Below, one piece after another: positions 33,912 through 43,792 of a stretch of 45,585 nt of DNA. Numbering within the stretch: position 1 is the first letter of the stretch; each line of letters starts with the position of its first letter. The DNA is taken from NCBI GenBank assembly GCA_001780165.1, contig MFFQ01000028.1:3383-48967 (forward strand), read 5' to 3'. Below the pieces are notes generated by a model. That model was given only the letters and a program-made list of their open reading frames with translations. It searched no databases and was not told where the DNA came from. Made by a program: the position numbers and the translations under genes. The stretch comes from Candidatus Eisenbacteria bacterium RBG_16_71_46. GTDB taxonomy: Bacteria > Eisenbacteria > RBG-16-71-46.

Positions 33912-33919
<8 letters not shown>
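32735..33919 (+). CDS. Cys-rich PAS sensor histidine kinase
   Basis: The 394-residue soluble kinase has no TM helix. A PAS domain spans about 33-150 (VDAVVVVNRNLQVVAANRRY) and holds five cysteines at C77, C80, C83, C95 and C98, a C-x2-C-x2-C-x11-C-x2-C pattern. Then come the HisKA helix with phospho-acceptor H175 in AAGVAHEINNPLASM, the N box MNLLMNALQAMPEGG, the G1 box DDGPGVP and the F/G2 boxes DPFFTTKPIGQGTGLGLS. This is the NtrB-like group of kinases that pair with NtrC-type regulators. The cysteines could bind an Fe-S cluster or zinc or form disulfides, suggesting redox or gas sensing; no ligand is shown. It overlaps the response regulator by 8 nt. Confidence 0.9.
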
Positions 33920-35270
<1,351 letters not shown>

Positions 35271-35323
35271 AGAAACCCGAGCGCCGCAGTTCCCGAACCG
35301 AGACCCCATTGTTGGAGACCGCG

Positions 35324-35722
35324 ATGAAGACGATCGGAACCTACGCGCTCGAGGTCACGACGCGACGCGGCTTCGAGGACGCGATCCAGCGCGTCACCGA
35401 GCTGCTGGCGGAGCAGGGCTTCGGGGTGCTGACCGAGATCGACGTGCAGGCGACGCTGAAGAAGAAGCTCGACCTCGACACCAAGCCCTACCGGATCCTC
35501 GGCGCCTGCAATCCCGGCTTCGCCCACCAGGCGCTCGAGGTCGAGCCCCACATCGGCGTGATGCTGCCCTGCAACGTGCTGGTGTGGGACGAGGGCGATC
35601 ATCGGGTCGTCGCGGCGATGGAGCCGCGCATGATGGCCGACATCGTGGACTCCCCGGCACTGCGCGCCATCGCCGAGCAGGTCAGCGCCCGCATCCGGAC
35701 CGTGCTCGACCGCCTCGGTTGA
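35324..35722 (+). CDS. DUF302 domain protein
   Basis: The 132-residue cytoplasmic protein contains the DUF302 core: FGVLTEIDVQATLKKKL, YRILGACNPGFAHQAL and IGVMLPCNVLVWDEG. The family is small and alpha/beta; its function is unknown, though members often lie near redox, sulfur or metal stress genes. The conserved CNP and PCNV cysteines are present. The ATG follows TTGGAGA. It begins 53 nt after the response regulator and has no promoter of its own that I can see, so it probably belongs to the same transcript. Confidence 0.88.
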   Translation: MKTIGTYALEVTTRRGFEDAIQRVTELLAEQGFGVLTEIDVQATLKKKLDLDTKPYRILGACNPGFAHQALEVEPHIGVMLPCNVLVWDEGDHRVVAAMEPRMMADIVDSPALRAIAEQVSARIRTVLDRLG

Positions 35723-35795
35723 GCGGCCCGCCGTCGGGCGCGGCTCCGGGCCCCGCGGGGCGTGTGTACCGCGACGGGCATTCATGGAGGAAACG

Positions 35796-36818
35796 ATGAC
35801 GGCGACCCCGGCCGCGACGCGCGTCGCGATCTACGAATCCGAGCCGAACGAGCGCGCCGTGCTCGAGCGCAAGCTCACCGGTCACGCGCTGGACTTCCAG
35901 ACCTCGACGGTGCAGGAATCGCCGCCCTCCCCGCCCGGGCCCGAGGTGCTCTCGGTGTTCATCGGCTCGCGGGTGGATGCCGCCGTGCTCGAGCGGATGC
36001 CGGCGCTGCGCCTGGTCGCCACGCGCTCCACCGGGTACGACCACATCGACCTCGCGGCCTGCGCCACGCGCGGCGTGACGGTCTCGAACGTGCCGTCCTA
36101 CGGCGCCAACACGGTCGCCGAGCACACCTTCGGTCTGCTGCTCGCGGTGACGCGGCGCATCGCCTGGACCTATCACCGCATGGTGCACGGCGAGTTCGGG
36201 CGCGAGGGCCTGCGCGGGACGGACCTCAAGGGCAAGACCCTGGGCGTGGTCGGCACCGGACGGATCGGAGCCCACGTCATCCGCATCGCGCGGGGGTTTT
36301 CGATGCGCGTGCTGGCCTACGACCCGGCGCCCGACGACAAGCTCGAGGCGGCGCTCACCTTCGAATACGTGCCGCTCGACACCCTGATCGCGACGTCGGA
36401 CTTCATCACCCTCCACGCCCCGGCTCGGGCCGAGACCCATCACCTGATCGACGGCAAGGCCCTCGAACGCATGAAGCCCGGCGCCGTGCTCATCAATACC
36501 TCGCGCGGGGCACTGGTGGACACCCACGCGCTGGTGGAAGCCCTGCGCGACGGCCGGCTCGGCGGGGCCGGGCTCGACGTGCTCGAAGGCGAGGAGGACA
36601 TCTTCGACGAGCGGCAGGTGCTCGCGCGCCATTACGACCGCGAGCGGCTCGAGCAGCTGGTCGTGTCGCACGTGCTGATGCGGATGTCCAACGTCGTCAT
36701 CACGCCCCACAACGCGTTCAACAGCGAAGAGGCGATCGGGCGTATCCTCGACACCACGGTCGAGAACATCGAGGGCTTCCTCGCCGGCCGCCCGGTGAAC
36801 GCCGTCTCCGCGCGCTGA
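35796..36818 (+). CDS. D-2-hydroxyacid dehydrogenase (D-lactate dehydrogenase-like)
   Basis: The 340-residue NAD-dependent dehydrogenase reversibly reduces a 2-keto acid to the D-hydroxy acid. The nucleotide fold has GVVGTGRIG (G153, G155, G158). Catalytic R237 lies in NTSRGALVD, E266 in LEGEED and H305 in TPHNAFNS. The insertion near 268-295 (EDIFDERQVLARHYDRERLE) resembles the D-lactate dehydrogenase branch rather than phosphoglycerate dehydrogenase. The ATG at 35796 has GGAGG just upstream; an ATG 12 nt earlier contains that site and is less likely. It is the last gene of the plus-strand group and converges with the zinc-ribbon gene. Confidence 0.9.
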   Translation: MTATPAATRVAIYESEPNERAVLERKLTGHALDFQTSTVQESPPSPPGPEVLSVFIGSRVDAAVLERMPALRLVATRSTGYDHIDLAACATRGVTVSNVPSYGANTVAEHTFGLLLAVTRRIAWTYHRMVHGEFGREGLRGTDLKGKTLGVVGTGRIGAHVIRIARGFSMRVLAYDPAPDDKLEAALTFEYVPLDTLIATSDFITLHAPARAETHHLIDGKALERMKPGAVLINTSRGALVDTHALVEALRDGRLGGAGLDVLEGEEDIFDERQVLARHYDRERLEQLVVSHVLMRMSNVVITPHNAFNSEEAIGRILDTTVENIEGFLAGRPVNAVSAR

Positions 36819-36819
36819 C

Positions 36820-36834
36820 GCCCGCCGCGCGGGC
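36820..36834. terminator. Short hairpin between convergent genes
   Basis: GCCCGC (36820-36825) and GCGGGC (36829-36834) form a 6-bp stem with a 3-nt loop filling the 16-nt gap between the dehydrogenase and the zinc-ribbon gene. It could end both transcripts weakly; there is no U-tract. Confidence 0.35.
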
Positions 36835-37017
36835 TCAGGAGGCGCGGCGCGTGGCGATCTCCCCGCACTCCGGGCAGGTGTACACCGCCACCACCACCCC
36901 ACCCAACGCCCGGCCGATCTCGCCCGGCGACTCCGCCACGGCCTCCTCGTCGAGCGTGTCGGCGTGGTGGTTCATCTCCACCCGGCAACGAGGGCAGCGC
37001 ATCGGGGCCCGCGACAT
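36835..37017 (-). CDS. Small zinc-ribbon protein
   Basis: The 60-residue protein has two CxxC knuckles, CPRC near residue 8 and CPEC near residue 51, separated by an acidic linker and the hydrophobic strand GGVVVAVYTC. This is a zinc-ribbon or rubredoxin-like layout. The preferred ATG (37017) has GGAGG 5 nt upstream; an ATG 12 nt earlier lies directly at the preceding gene's stop. It follows the flavin reductase gene by 12 nt and was probably co-transcribed. Function unknown; electron transfer or metal binding are possible. Confidence 0.75.
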   Translation of the reverse strand: MSRAPMRCPRCRVEMNHHADTLDEEAVAESPGEIGRALGGVVVAVYTCPECGEIATRRAS

Positions 37018-37029
37018 GACGACCTCCAT

Positions 37030-37599
37030 CTACTCGAGCGCGACGTGGAGCCGGCCATGGCGCAACACCCTGGCCATCCACAACAGCTCGCGGAAGAACT
37101 TGTCGAAGCGGCGCACGTAGGCGGCTTCCAGCAGCCGACCCGACGCGTCGAACTGGTCGCGGACGCTGGAGAAGTTCACGTCCCAGAAGATCGTGACCAG
37201 GCCCAGCTCGCGCAGCACCGGCAGCAGGTTCTCGATCACGCGGGCGCCGCCGAACGGCCCGGCCGACACGCCGCAGATCCCCACCGCCTTGTGGATGTAC
37301 TCCTTGAGATTGGTGTCCAGCGCGTGCTTGAGCGGGCCCGGGTAGCCGTGGTTGTACTCGGGCGCCACCAGGATCAGCGCATCGGCGCGCGCCATCGCCG
37401 CCGAGAACGACGGGCTCTTGAGCGCCTCGCCGGCATCGTCCACGGGAAACGCCAGCCGGGCCACGTCGAACAGCTCGGTGTCGATCCCTGGACGCTTGCC
37501 GATCTCCTCGATGACGAAGCGCGCGACGTGCTCGCTCATGCGGCCCTTCCGCGGTGTGCCGAGCACGACCGGGATGTACAGCGGTGCGGCTGGATCCAT
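37030..37599 (-). CDS. NADPH-dependent FMN reductase (flavodoxin-like)
   Basis: The 189-residue protein has the family phosphate-loop region LGTPRKGRMSEHVARF, AxILVAPEYNHGYPGPLKHALD (FMN and substrate site) and GVSAGPFGGARVIENLLPVL. Such enzymes use NADPH to reduce FMN, quinones or chromate-like oxidants. The start has GGGAGGTGAT upstream. It follows the GH63-like gene by 82 nt, and the zinc-ribbon gene follows it by 12 nt. A CTCTG-T-CAGAG inverted repeat (37621-37631) lies just upstream. Confidence 0.9.
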   Translation of the reverse strand: MDPAAPLYIPVVLGTPRKGRMSEHVARFVIEEIGKRPGIDTELFDVARLAFPVDDAGEALKSPSFSAAMARADALILVAPEYNHGYPGPLKHALDTNLKEYIHKAVGICGVSAGPFGGARVIENLLPVLRELGLVTIFWDVNFSSVRDQFDASGRLLEAAYVRRFDKFFRELLWMARVLRHGRLHVALE

Positions 37600-37620
37600 A
37601 TCACCTCCCGCTTCGTTGGG

Positions 37621-37631
37621 CTCTGTCAGAG
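37621..37631. promoter_or_regulatory. Short inverted repeat upstream of the flavin reductase gene
   Basis: CTCTG-T-CAGAG is a perfect 11-nt palindrome with one central base, 22 nt before the reductase ATG. Its CTGTCAG core also occurs beside the usp palindrome (29510-29516 in reverse) and before the kinase gene (32691-32697). It may be an operator half-site family, but the motif is short. Confidence 0.25.
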
Positions 37632-37681
37632 AACGCCCGGGGCTCGAGATGCGCGCCGCGGGCCCGCTCGCACCGCCGGCA

Positions 37682-40444
37682 TCAGCCTTCGAGTCGCGCG
37701 GCCGGGGATGTCACGGCGGGCGCCGGCTCGGCGGGCCGCTCGCCCCCCTCACCGGGCGCGGCGGCGGTGCGCGGGGCGCGCGCGTGGACGTGCTTCTCGA
37801 TGCAGCGCACCGCGAGCGCGGTCCAGCCGGTCTGGTGGCTGGCACCGACCCCGTGGCCGTCGTCGCCGTCGAAGTACTCGTGGAACAGCACCAGGTCCTT
37901 CCAGTGCGGGTCCTCGGCGTAGCGCCGCTCGGCCCCGTGGCAGGGCCGCCTGCCGTCCTCGCCCGCCAGGAACAGCCGCGCCAGGCGCGAGGACAGCTCG
38001 CGCGCGACCTCGAGCAGCGTCATGCGGTGACCGGAGCCGGTCGGGCACTCGACCCGGAAGCCGTCGCCGTAGAAGTGGTGGTAGCGCTCGAGCGCCTCGA
38101 TCAGCAGGTAGTTCACCGGGAACCACACCGGGCCGCGCCAGTTCGAGTTGCCACCGAAGAGCCCGGTGTCGGACTCCGCCGGCGTGTAGTCCACGCGATA
38201 CTCCTCGCCGTCGAGCTCGAAGCGGTACGGCCGATCGCGGTAGACACGAGAGAGCGAGCGGATCCCGTGAGGCGAGAGGAACTCGCGCTCGTCGAGCAGG
38301 TAGCGCAGCACGCGCTCCAGGCGCTCGCGCGACGGGATGGCCAGCAGCCGGTGGCCGCCGGCATGGTCGCTCCCGGGCGCGGCCTGCATGTAGGCGATCT
38401 CGCGCGCCAGGTCGGAGCGATTGTCGAGGAACCAGCGCATGCGTTTCTGGAAGCCCGGCAGCCGGTCGAGCACGTCCTGCTCCAGGACCTCGACCGCGAA
38501 CAACGGAATCAGACCGACCAGCGATCGCAGCCGCATCGGGACGTTCGACCCGTCGCGGTGAAGCATGTCGTAGTAGAAGCCGTCTTCCTCGTTCCAGAGT
38601 CCGGTACCGCCGAGGTGGTTGATCGCGTCCGCGATCGCGACGTAGTGCTCGAAGAACTTCGAGGCGACGTCCTCGTAGGCCGGATCCTCCGAGGCCAGCT
38701 CCAGCGCCATCGAGAGCATCGTGCCGCAGTAGAACGCCATCCAGGCGGTGCCGTCGGCCTGCTCGAGGTGGCCGCCGCCGGGCAGCTCCTTGGAGCGGTC
38801 GAAGACCCCGACGTTGTCCAGCCCCAAGAAGCCGCCGGCGAACAGGTGGTGGCCCTCGAGGTCCTTGCGGTTCACCCACCAGGTGAAATTGAGCAGCAGC
38901 TTCTGGAACACCCGCTCGAGGAACAGCCGATCGCGCTCGCCGCGCCTGCCGGTGGTCTTGTACACGCGCCAGGCCGCCCAGGCGTGCACCGGCGGGTTGA
39001 CGTCGGAGAACGCCCATTCGTACGCCGGGATCCGGCCGTTCGGGTGCATGTACCACTCGCGCAGGAACAGCACCAGCTGCTCCTTGGCGAACTCCGGATC
39101 GATCTTCGAGAACGGCAGCATGTGGAACGCCAGGTCCCAGGCCGCGTACCACGGGTACTCCCACGCGTCCGGCATCGAGATCACGTCGCGGTTGTAGAGG
39201 TGGGTCCAGTCGCGGTTGCGGCCTTCGGCGCGCCCGGGCGGCGGCGGCGGCTGAGCGGGATCGCCCTCCAGCCACTGCTGAACCGAGTAGTGGTAGAACT
39301 GCTTGCTCCACAGCAGGCCCGCGTAGGCCTGGCGGCTCACGCGGCGCTCGTCCTCGCCCAACGCCGCCGGCAGGCGCGCGGCGTAGAACTCGTCGGTCTC
39401 GCGCAGGCGCTGGGCGAAGACCTCGTCGAAGCCGCTCCCCAGCGGCTGCACCGGGGACTGCTCTTCGGCGTAGAGGCGCAGCCGCACCGAGACCGCGGCG
39501 CCCGCCGGCACCTCGAAGCGATAGTGGACCGCCGCCTTGGTCCCCGTTCGCTCCGGGTTCACGGAGTCGGCGCGGCCGCCGACCACCGCCGCGTGAAAGG
39601 CGTCCTTCGTCCACGGCACTCGATTCCCGGCGCCGAACAGGCGCTCGGTGTTGGTCTCGTTCTCGGTGAACAGCAGCGCGGGCATGCGCCCCGACGGCCC
39701 GGGCCCGGCGTCGAGCCGGAAGGCGCCGAGCGTCTCGTGCTGCGCGCGGATCGCGCCCTCGGCGACGCGGGCCAGACCCGGCTTCGCCGGGTAGCCCTCG
39801 CCCGTCCTCCCCCACGACCAGGTGTTGCGGAACCACAGGGTGGGCAGGAGGTGGAGGGTGGCCGCCTCGGGCCCGCGGTTGGCGACGGTGATGCGGACGA
39901 GCAGGTCGTCGGGGCCGGCCTTGGCGTACTCGGCGAACACGTCGAAGTAGCGCCCGCCATCGAACACCCCGGTATCGAGCAGCTCGAGCTCCGGCTCGCG
40001 CCGCCCGCGGCGGCGGTTCTCCTCCACCAGCCGGTCGTAGGGGTAGGCGGCGTGCGGGTACTTGTAGAGCGCCTTCATGTAGCTGTGGGTGGGCGAGGAA
40101 TCGAGGTAGTAGTAGCACTCCTTCACGTCCTCGCCATGGTTGCCCTCGGGACCGGCGAGGCCGAACAGGCGCTCCTTGAGGATCGGATCGCGCCCGTTCC
40201 ACAGTGCCAAGCCGAAGCACAACCGGCCCTCGCGATCGCAGACGCCGAGCAGGCCGTCCTCGCCCCAGCGGTAGGCGCGGCTGCGGGCGTGGTCGTGCGG
40301 GAAGTAGTCCCAGCTCGTGCCGTTCGCCGAGTAGTCCTCGCGCACCGTGCCCCATTGCCGCTCGGAGAGGTACGGTCCCCAGCGCTTCCAGTTCCGCTCG
40401 CGGCGGGCATCCTCCTCGAGTCGGACGACCTCGGCGATCGGCAT
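37682..40444 (-). CDS. Glucosidase of the GH63-like (MGH1) family
   Basis: The 920-residue cytoplasmic protein has no signal peptide. The N-terminal segment with [53 protein letters not shown] and STPTHSYMK-like text is strongly conserved in bacterial GH63-related glucosidases. A beta-sandwich region (about 130-330) is followed by a C-terminal (alpha/alpha)6-barrel with [32 protein letters not shown] and [16 protein letters not shown]. Characterised relatives hydrolyse alpha-glucosides such as glucosylglycerate or mannosylglycerate; the substrate here is unknown. Compatible-solute or storage-sugar turnover is the likely role. The ATG has GGGAGGTGA upstream. Length is normal or slightly long, with a Pro/Ala tail. 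Confidence 0.88.
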   Translation of the reverse strand: MPIAEVVRLEEDARRERNWKRWGPYLSERQWGTVREDYSANGTSWDYFPHDHARSRAYRWGEDGLLGVCDREGRLCFGLALWNGRDPILKERLFGLAGPEGNHGEDVKECYYYLDSSPTHSYMKALYKYPHAAYPYDRLVEENRRRGRREPELELLDTGVFDGGRYFDVFAEYAKAGPDDLLVRITVANRGPEAATLHLLPTLWFRNTWSWGRTGEGYPAKPGLARVAEGAIRAQHETLGAFRLDAGPGPSGRMPALLFTENETNTERLFGAGNRVPWTKDAFHAAVVGGRADSVNPERTGTKAAVHYRFEVPAGAAVSVRLRLYAEEQSPVQPLGSGFDEVFAQRLRETDEFYAARLPAALGEDERRVSRQAYAGLLWSKQFYHYSVQQWLEGDPAQPPPPPGRAEGRNRDWTHLYNRDVISMPDAWEYPWYAAWDLAFHMLPFSKIDPEFAKEQLVLFLREWYMHPNGRIPAYEWAFSDVNPPVHAWAAWRVYKTTGRRGERDRLFLERVFQKLLLNFTWWVNRKDLEGHHLFAGGFLGLDNVGVFDRSKELPGGGHLEQADGTAWMAFYCGTMLSMALELASEDPAYEDVASKFFEHYVAIADAINHLGGTGLWNEEDGFYYDMLHRDGSNVPMRLRSLVGLIPLFAVEVLEQDVLDRLPGFQKRMRWFLDNRSDLAREIAYMQAAPGSDHAGGHRLLAIPSRERLERVLRYLLDEREFLSPHGIRSLSRVYRDRPYRFELDGEEYRVDYTPAESDTGLFGGNSNWRGPVWFPVNYLLIEALERYHHFYGDGFRVECPTGSGHRMTLLEVARELSSRLARLFLAGEDGRRPCHGAERRYAEDPHWKDLVLFHEYFDGDDGHGVGASHQTGWTALAVRCIEKHVHARAPRTAAAPGEGGERPAEPAPAVTSPAARLEG

Positions 40445-40861
40445 GACGGCTCACCTCCCGATGGCGCGCGCGGATGCGCGCGGGCGACCCCGTGGAGACG
40501 CATTCGGCGTGGCACCGTGACCGCTCGCCGGCTCATTGGACGATGCGGCCGGGCCCCGTGTCCACCCACTTGACCCGGATTCTACCCGAGGCTTGGCCCC
40601 GGTACCGGCCGCGGCGCGCGGCGGCGCGGCCGGGGGCCCCGCGGGGCCTGCGGCGCCCCCGCGGCCGGGCTTCGCGCCCGTTGATCCGACCGCGGCCGCG
40701 GTGCATGGCCGGGAAGCCTCGCGCAGAGGCCACCGCGTGCGCCCGGCCAACCCTTCGCGCCCGGTAGTGGTCTCAGGATCCGCCGGCAACACTCGCCCCG
40801 GCGGTTGCGTAGGAGTGCTGCGGCGGGACGATCGGCCCCGCCCCACCAAGGAGACCCGCCC
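40445..40861. other. Divergent intergenic region, extremely GC-rich
   Basis: The 417-nt stretch lies between the divergent glucosidase and DUF4097 genes and has no supported gene. TAGAAT (minus strand, 40584-40579) is a -10-like box about 135 nt before the glucosidase start. Bases 40600-40725 are almost pure G/C and hold nested self-complementary tracts, including the 14-nt perfect palindrome GGCCCCGCGGGGCC (40635-40648). AAGGAG precedes the DUF4097 ATG. Confidence 0.55.
40579..40584 (-). promoter_or_regulatory. -10-like box for the glucosidase operon
   Basis: TAGAAT on the minus strand matches TATAAT at five of six bases in a strongly GC-rich setting. No good -35 lies 16-18 nt upstream. Confidence 0.3.
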
Positions 40862-41983
40862 ATGCCGAGCTATCGGACATCCCCATCGACCGCGCAGCGC
40901 CGGGTGGCGCTCGCGATCCTCGTTCTCGGGCTGCTGGCGCTCGCGGTCGCCGCGAACGCCATGCTGCTCGTCCTCGCCGCGAGCGCCGCGGAACGGTTCC
41001 GCCTCGAGGGCCCGCGGGTCGAGATCTACAACCTCGCCGGCACCGCCGAGCTGGTGCGCGGCTCGGGCAGCGCGGTCGAGGTCGAGTTGACGCGCGGCGG
41101 CGCCGACGCCGGCCGCCTGCGGATCGAGACCGGGCCCATCGGGGAGGCGCGCACGCTGCGCGTTCTCTATCCCGGCAACCGCGTCATCTACGGTTCCGCC
41201 AGGTGGGGGTGGGGATCGAACACCGAGGTCGGGGTGGGCGAGGACGGCCGCTTCGGCTCGGGCTTCGGGCGCGAGGCGCTGCGCTCGCGGCGGCGCGTGC
41301 GCATCGCCTCGCGCGGCTCGGGGCTCGACGCCCACGCCGACCTGGTGATCCGGGTGCCGAAGGGCGTGCGGCTCGCGGTCCACCTGGCGGTGGGGCAAGT
41401 GGAGGCCACGGATGTCGAGGCCGACCTCCTGCTCGACACCGCGGCCGCCCCCGTCACCACCTCGCACACGCGCGGGCCGCTCGCGATCGACGTCGGCTCG
41501 GGCGCGGTGCGCGTGAGCGGGGCCGAGGGACCGCTCTCGGTGGACACCGGGTCAGGGAGCGTGCGGGTGGAGGACGTGCGTGGCAACCAGGTCTCGCTCG
41601 ACACCGGCTCGGGTTCGGTCGCGGTCTCCGGGGTCGTGGCCGAGCGCCTGCTGGTGGACACCGGATCGGGGAGCGTGACGCTCGAGGCCGTGCGCGCGCC
41701 GGAGGTGCGCGTGGACACCGGCAGCGGCGGCGTGCGCGCCGAGATCGCGGGCGAGGTGCGCTCGCTGGTGGTGGACACCGGCTCGGGCTCGGTGACGGTG
41801 CGCGTGCCCACGCGCATCGATGCCGAGGTCGAGCTCGAGTCCGGCTCGGGCGGGATCCACACCGATCTGCCGCTCACCGACGTGCGCCGCGGCGACTCGT
41901 CGCTCCGCGGCCGGCTCGGCGAGGGCCGCGGGCGGATCCGCATCGACACCGGATCGGGGAGCGTGCGGCTGCTGTCCGGCTAG
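40862..41983 (+). CDS. Membrane-anchored DUF4097-type beta-repeat protein
   Basis: The 373-residue protein has a single N-terminal TM helix (about 17-42) followed by an extracytoplasmic beta-repeat domain. The phrase V-D-T-G-S-G-S-V, or a close variant, appears eight times between about residue 219 and the C terminus at roughly 20-residue steps, a regular right-handed solenoid as in DUF4097 adhesin-like domains. There is an Arg-rich patch near 140-150. The ATG has AAGGAG 8 nt upstream; an upstream GTG-type start at 40805 lacks one. Its stop lies 6 nt from the convergent aspS stop. Family members are often linked to stress-responsive envelope regulation, but no function is proven. Confidence 0.82.
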   Translation: MPSYRTSPSTAQRRVALAILVLGLLALAVAANAMLLVLAASAAERFRLEGPRVEIYNLAGTAELVRGSGSAVEVELTRGGADAGRLRIETGPIGEARTLRVLYPGNRVIYGSARWGWGSNTEVGVGEDGRFGSGFGREALRSRRRVRIASRGSGLDAHADLVIRVPKGVRLAVHLAVGQVEATDVEADLLLDTAAAPVTTSHTRGPLAIDVGSGAVRVSGAEGPLSVDTGSGSVRVEDVRGNQVSLDTGSGSVAVSGVVAERLLVDTGSGSVTLEAVRAPEVRVDTGSGGVRAEIAGEVRSLVVDTGSGSVTVRVPTRIDAEVELESGSGGIHTDLPLTDVRRGDSSLRGRLGEGRGRIRIDTGSGSVRLLSG

Positions 41984-41989
41984 CTTGAC

Positions 41990-43792
41990 CTATTCCAGCC
42001 GCAGCCGCAGCTCGCGCAGCGTCTCGGGCTCGACCTCTGCGGGGCTGCCGTCCATCAAGCTCACCGCACTCGCGGTCTTGGGGAAGGCGATGGTGTCGCG
42101 GATGTTGTCGCGTCCGGCCATGAGCATGACGATGCGGTCGAAGCCGAGCCCGATGCCCCCATGCGGCGGCGAGGCGAAGCGGTAGGCGTCGATCAGGAAG
42201 CCGAACTTGCGCTTCACGTCCTCGGGGCCGATGCCCACCACGCGCATCACGCGCTCCTGGATGTCGGGGCGGTGGATGCGGATCGAGCCCGACCCCAGCT
42301 CGTTGCCGTTGAGCACCAGGTCGTAGAGCTGGGCGTGGACCCGTCCCGGATCGCTCTCCAGGTGCGCCAGATCCTCCGCCAACGGCATGGTGAACATGTG
42401 ATGGCGCGGCGCCCAGCCCCGGCGCTCCGGATCGGGCTCGAACAGCGGGAAGTTGCGCACCCACAGGAACGACCACTCGCGTTCGCGGCCCCGCACCAGC
42501 GACGCGCCGAGCTGGCTGCGCAGCACGCCGAGCGCCTTGAGGGTGGGCTCCCACGGCCCGGAGGCGAACAGCACGGCGTCGCCGGCGTTGGCCCCGATCG
42601 CCGCGAAGTACTCGTCGAGCAGCGCGTCGGGGAAGATCACCTGCTGCTTGGCGCGCTCGGCGTCCAGCACCTTGAAGAAGCTCAAGCCCCCCGCGCCGGC
42701 CTCCTTCACCACGTCCTCGTACTTGCGGAGCTGGGTGCCCGAGATTTCGGCGCCGCCCGGCAGCACCAGCGCCACGCCCACCCCACCCTCGGCCTTGGCC
42801 GGGTTCGCCACGACGTTGCGCGGCGAGCGGGCGTGCAGCGCGGTGACGTCGCGGAACTCGAGCCCGAAGCGCAGGTCGGGCTTGTCCGACCCGAAGCGCG
42901 CCATCGCCTCGCGGAAGGTGAGGCGCGGAAACGGGAGCGGGATCGAGACGCCCAGGCACTCGCTCCACAGCGCCGCGAACAGGGCCTCGACCGCGGCGAA
43001 CACCTCCTCTTCGGTGACGAAGCTCATCTCGAGATCGATCTGGGTGTGCTCCGGCTGGCGGTCCGCGCGCAGGTCCTCGTCGCGCAGGCAGCGCGCGAGC
43101 TGGAAGTAGCGGTCGCACCCCGCGATCATCAGGGTCTGCTTGTAGAGCTGCGGGGACTGCGGCAGCGCGTAGAACTTGCCGGGGTGGACCCGGCTCGGCA
43201 CCACGTAGTCGCGCGCTCCCTCCGGCGTGGGCTTGACCAGCAGCGGGGTCTCGACCTCGAGGAAGCCCGCGCCCGCCAGGTGCGCGCGCGCCGCCTGCAT
43301 CGCGCGGTGGCGCAGCGCCAGCACCCGCGCCAGCTCCGGGCGCCGCAGGTCCAAGAAGCGGTAGCGCAGGCGCAGGTCCTCGCTCGCCAGGTTGGTGTCG
43401 TCGTTGACCTGGAACGGCAGCGGGTCCGCGGTGGAGAGTACCTTGAGCTCGCGCGCCTCGAGCTCGACCGCGCCGGTCGCCAGCTCCGGGTTGATCGACT
43501 CGGCCGGTCGCCGCGCCACCGGGCCGCGCGCCGCGATCACCCACTCGTTGCCCAGCCCTTCCGCGCGCGCCAGCAGCTCGGCGCCGCCGGTCTCGGGGCG
43601 GAAGACCACCTGGGTGATCCCGTAGCGGTCGCGCAGATCCACGAACAGCACCCCGCCGTGATCGCGCGTGCGGTGCACCCAGCCCATGAGCGTGGCGGGC
43701 CGCCCGCCGTCCGCTGCGGTGAGCGCGCCGCAGGTGTGGCTCCGGCGCCAGTCGCCCAGGTCTTCCAGGGTCACCTTGGCTCCGTCGTTCAT
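41990..43792 (-). CDS. aspS: Aspartyl-tRNA synthetase (bacterial type)
   Basis: The 600-residue class II enzyme charges tRNA-Asp. It has an N-terminal OB anticodon-binding fold (LMGWVHRTRDHGGVLFVDLR), motif 1 near FLEVETPLL, motif 2 (FQLARCLRDEDLRADRQPEHTQ), the bacterial GAD insertion (about 290-420), and motif 3 in GGIGLGFDRIVMLMAG. The His in RDHGG is the residue seen in non-discriminating AspRS, which also charge tRNA-Asn; E. coli-type discriminating enzymes have Leu there. Its ATG overlaps the hisS stop (ATGA). The frame is open far upstream only as a shadow of hisS. Confidence 0.95.
   Translation of the reverse strand: MNDGAKVTLEDLGDWRRSHTCGALTAADGGRPATLMGWVHRTRDHGGVLFVDLRDRYGITQVVFRPETGGAELLARAEGLGNEWVIAARGPVARRPAESINPELATGAVELEARELKVLSTADPLPFQVNDDTNLASEDLRLRYRFLDLRRPELARVLALRHRAMQAARAHLAGAGFLEVETPLLVKPTPEGARDYVVPSRVHPGKFYALPQSPQLYKQTLMIAGCDRYFQLARCLRDEDLRADRQPEHTQIDLEMSFVTEEEVFAAVEALFAALWSECLGVSIPLPFPRLTFREAMARFGSDKPDLRFGLEFRDVTALHARSPRNVVANPAKAEGGVGVALVLPGGAEISGTQLRKYEDVVKEAGAGGLSFFKVLDAERAKQQVIFPDALLDEYFAAIGANAGDAVLFASGPWEPTLKALGVLRSQLGASLVRGREREWSFLWVRNFPLFEPDPERRGWAPRHHMFTMPLAEDLAHLESDPGRVHAQLYDLVLNGNELGSGSIRIHRPDIQERVMRVVGIGPEDVKRKFGFLIDAYRFASPPHGGIGLGFDRIVMLMAGRDNIRDTIAFPKTASAVSLMDGSPAEVEPETLRELRLRLE

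Noticed and set aside
36964-38622. Long plus-strand frames opposite the flavin reductase and glucosidase
   Set aside because: They are antisense to genes with strong family motifs and read as His/Arg/Gly filler.
40510-40525. TGGCACCGTGACCGCT as a sigma-54 promoter on the plus strand
   Set aside because: GG and GC spacing is right, but the -12 element is CCGC rather than TTGC and it lies about 350 nt from the next plus-strand start.
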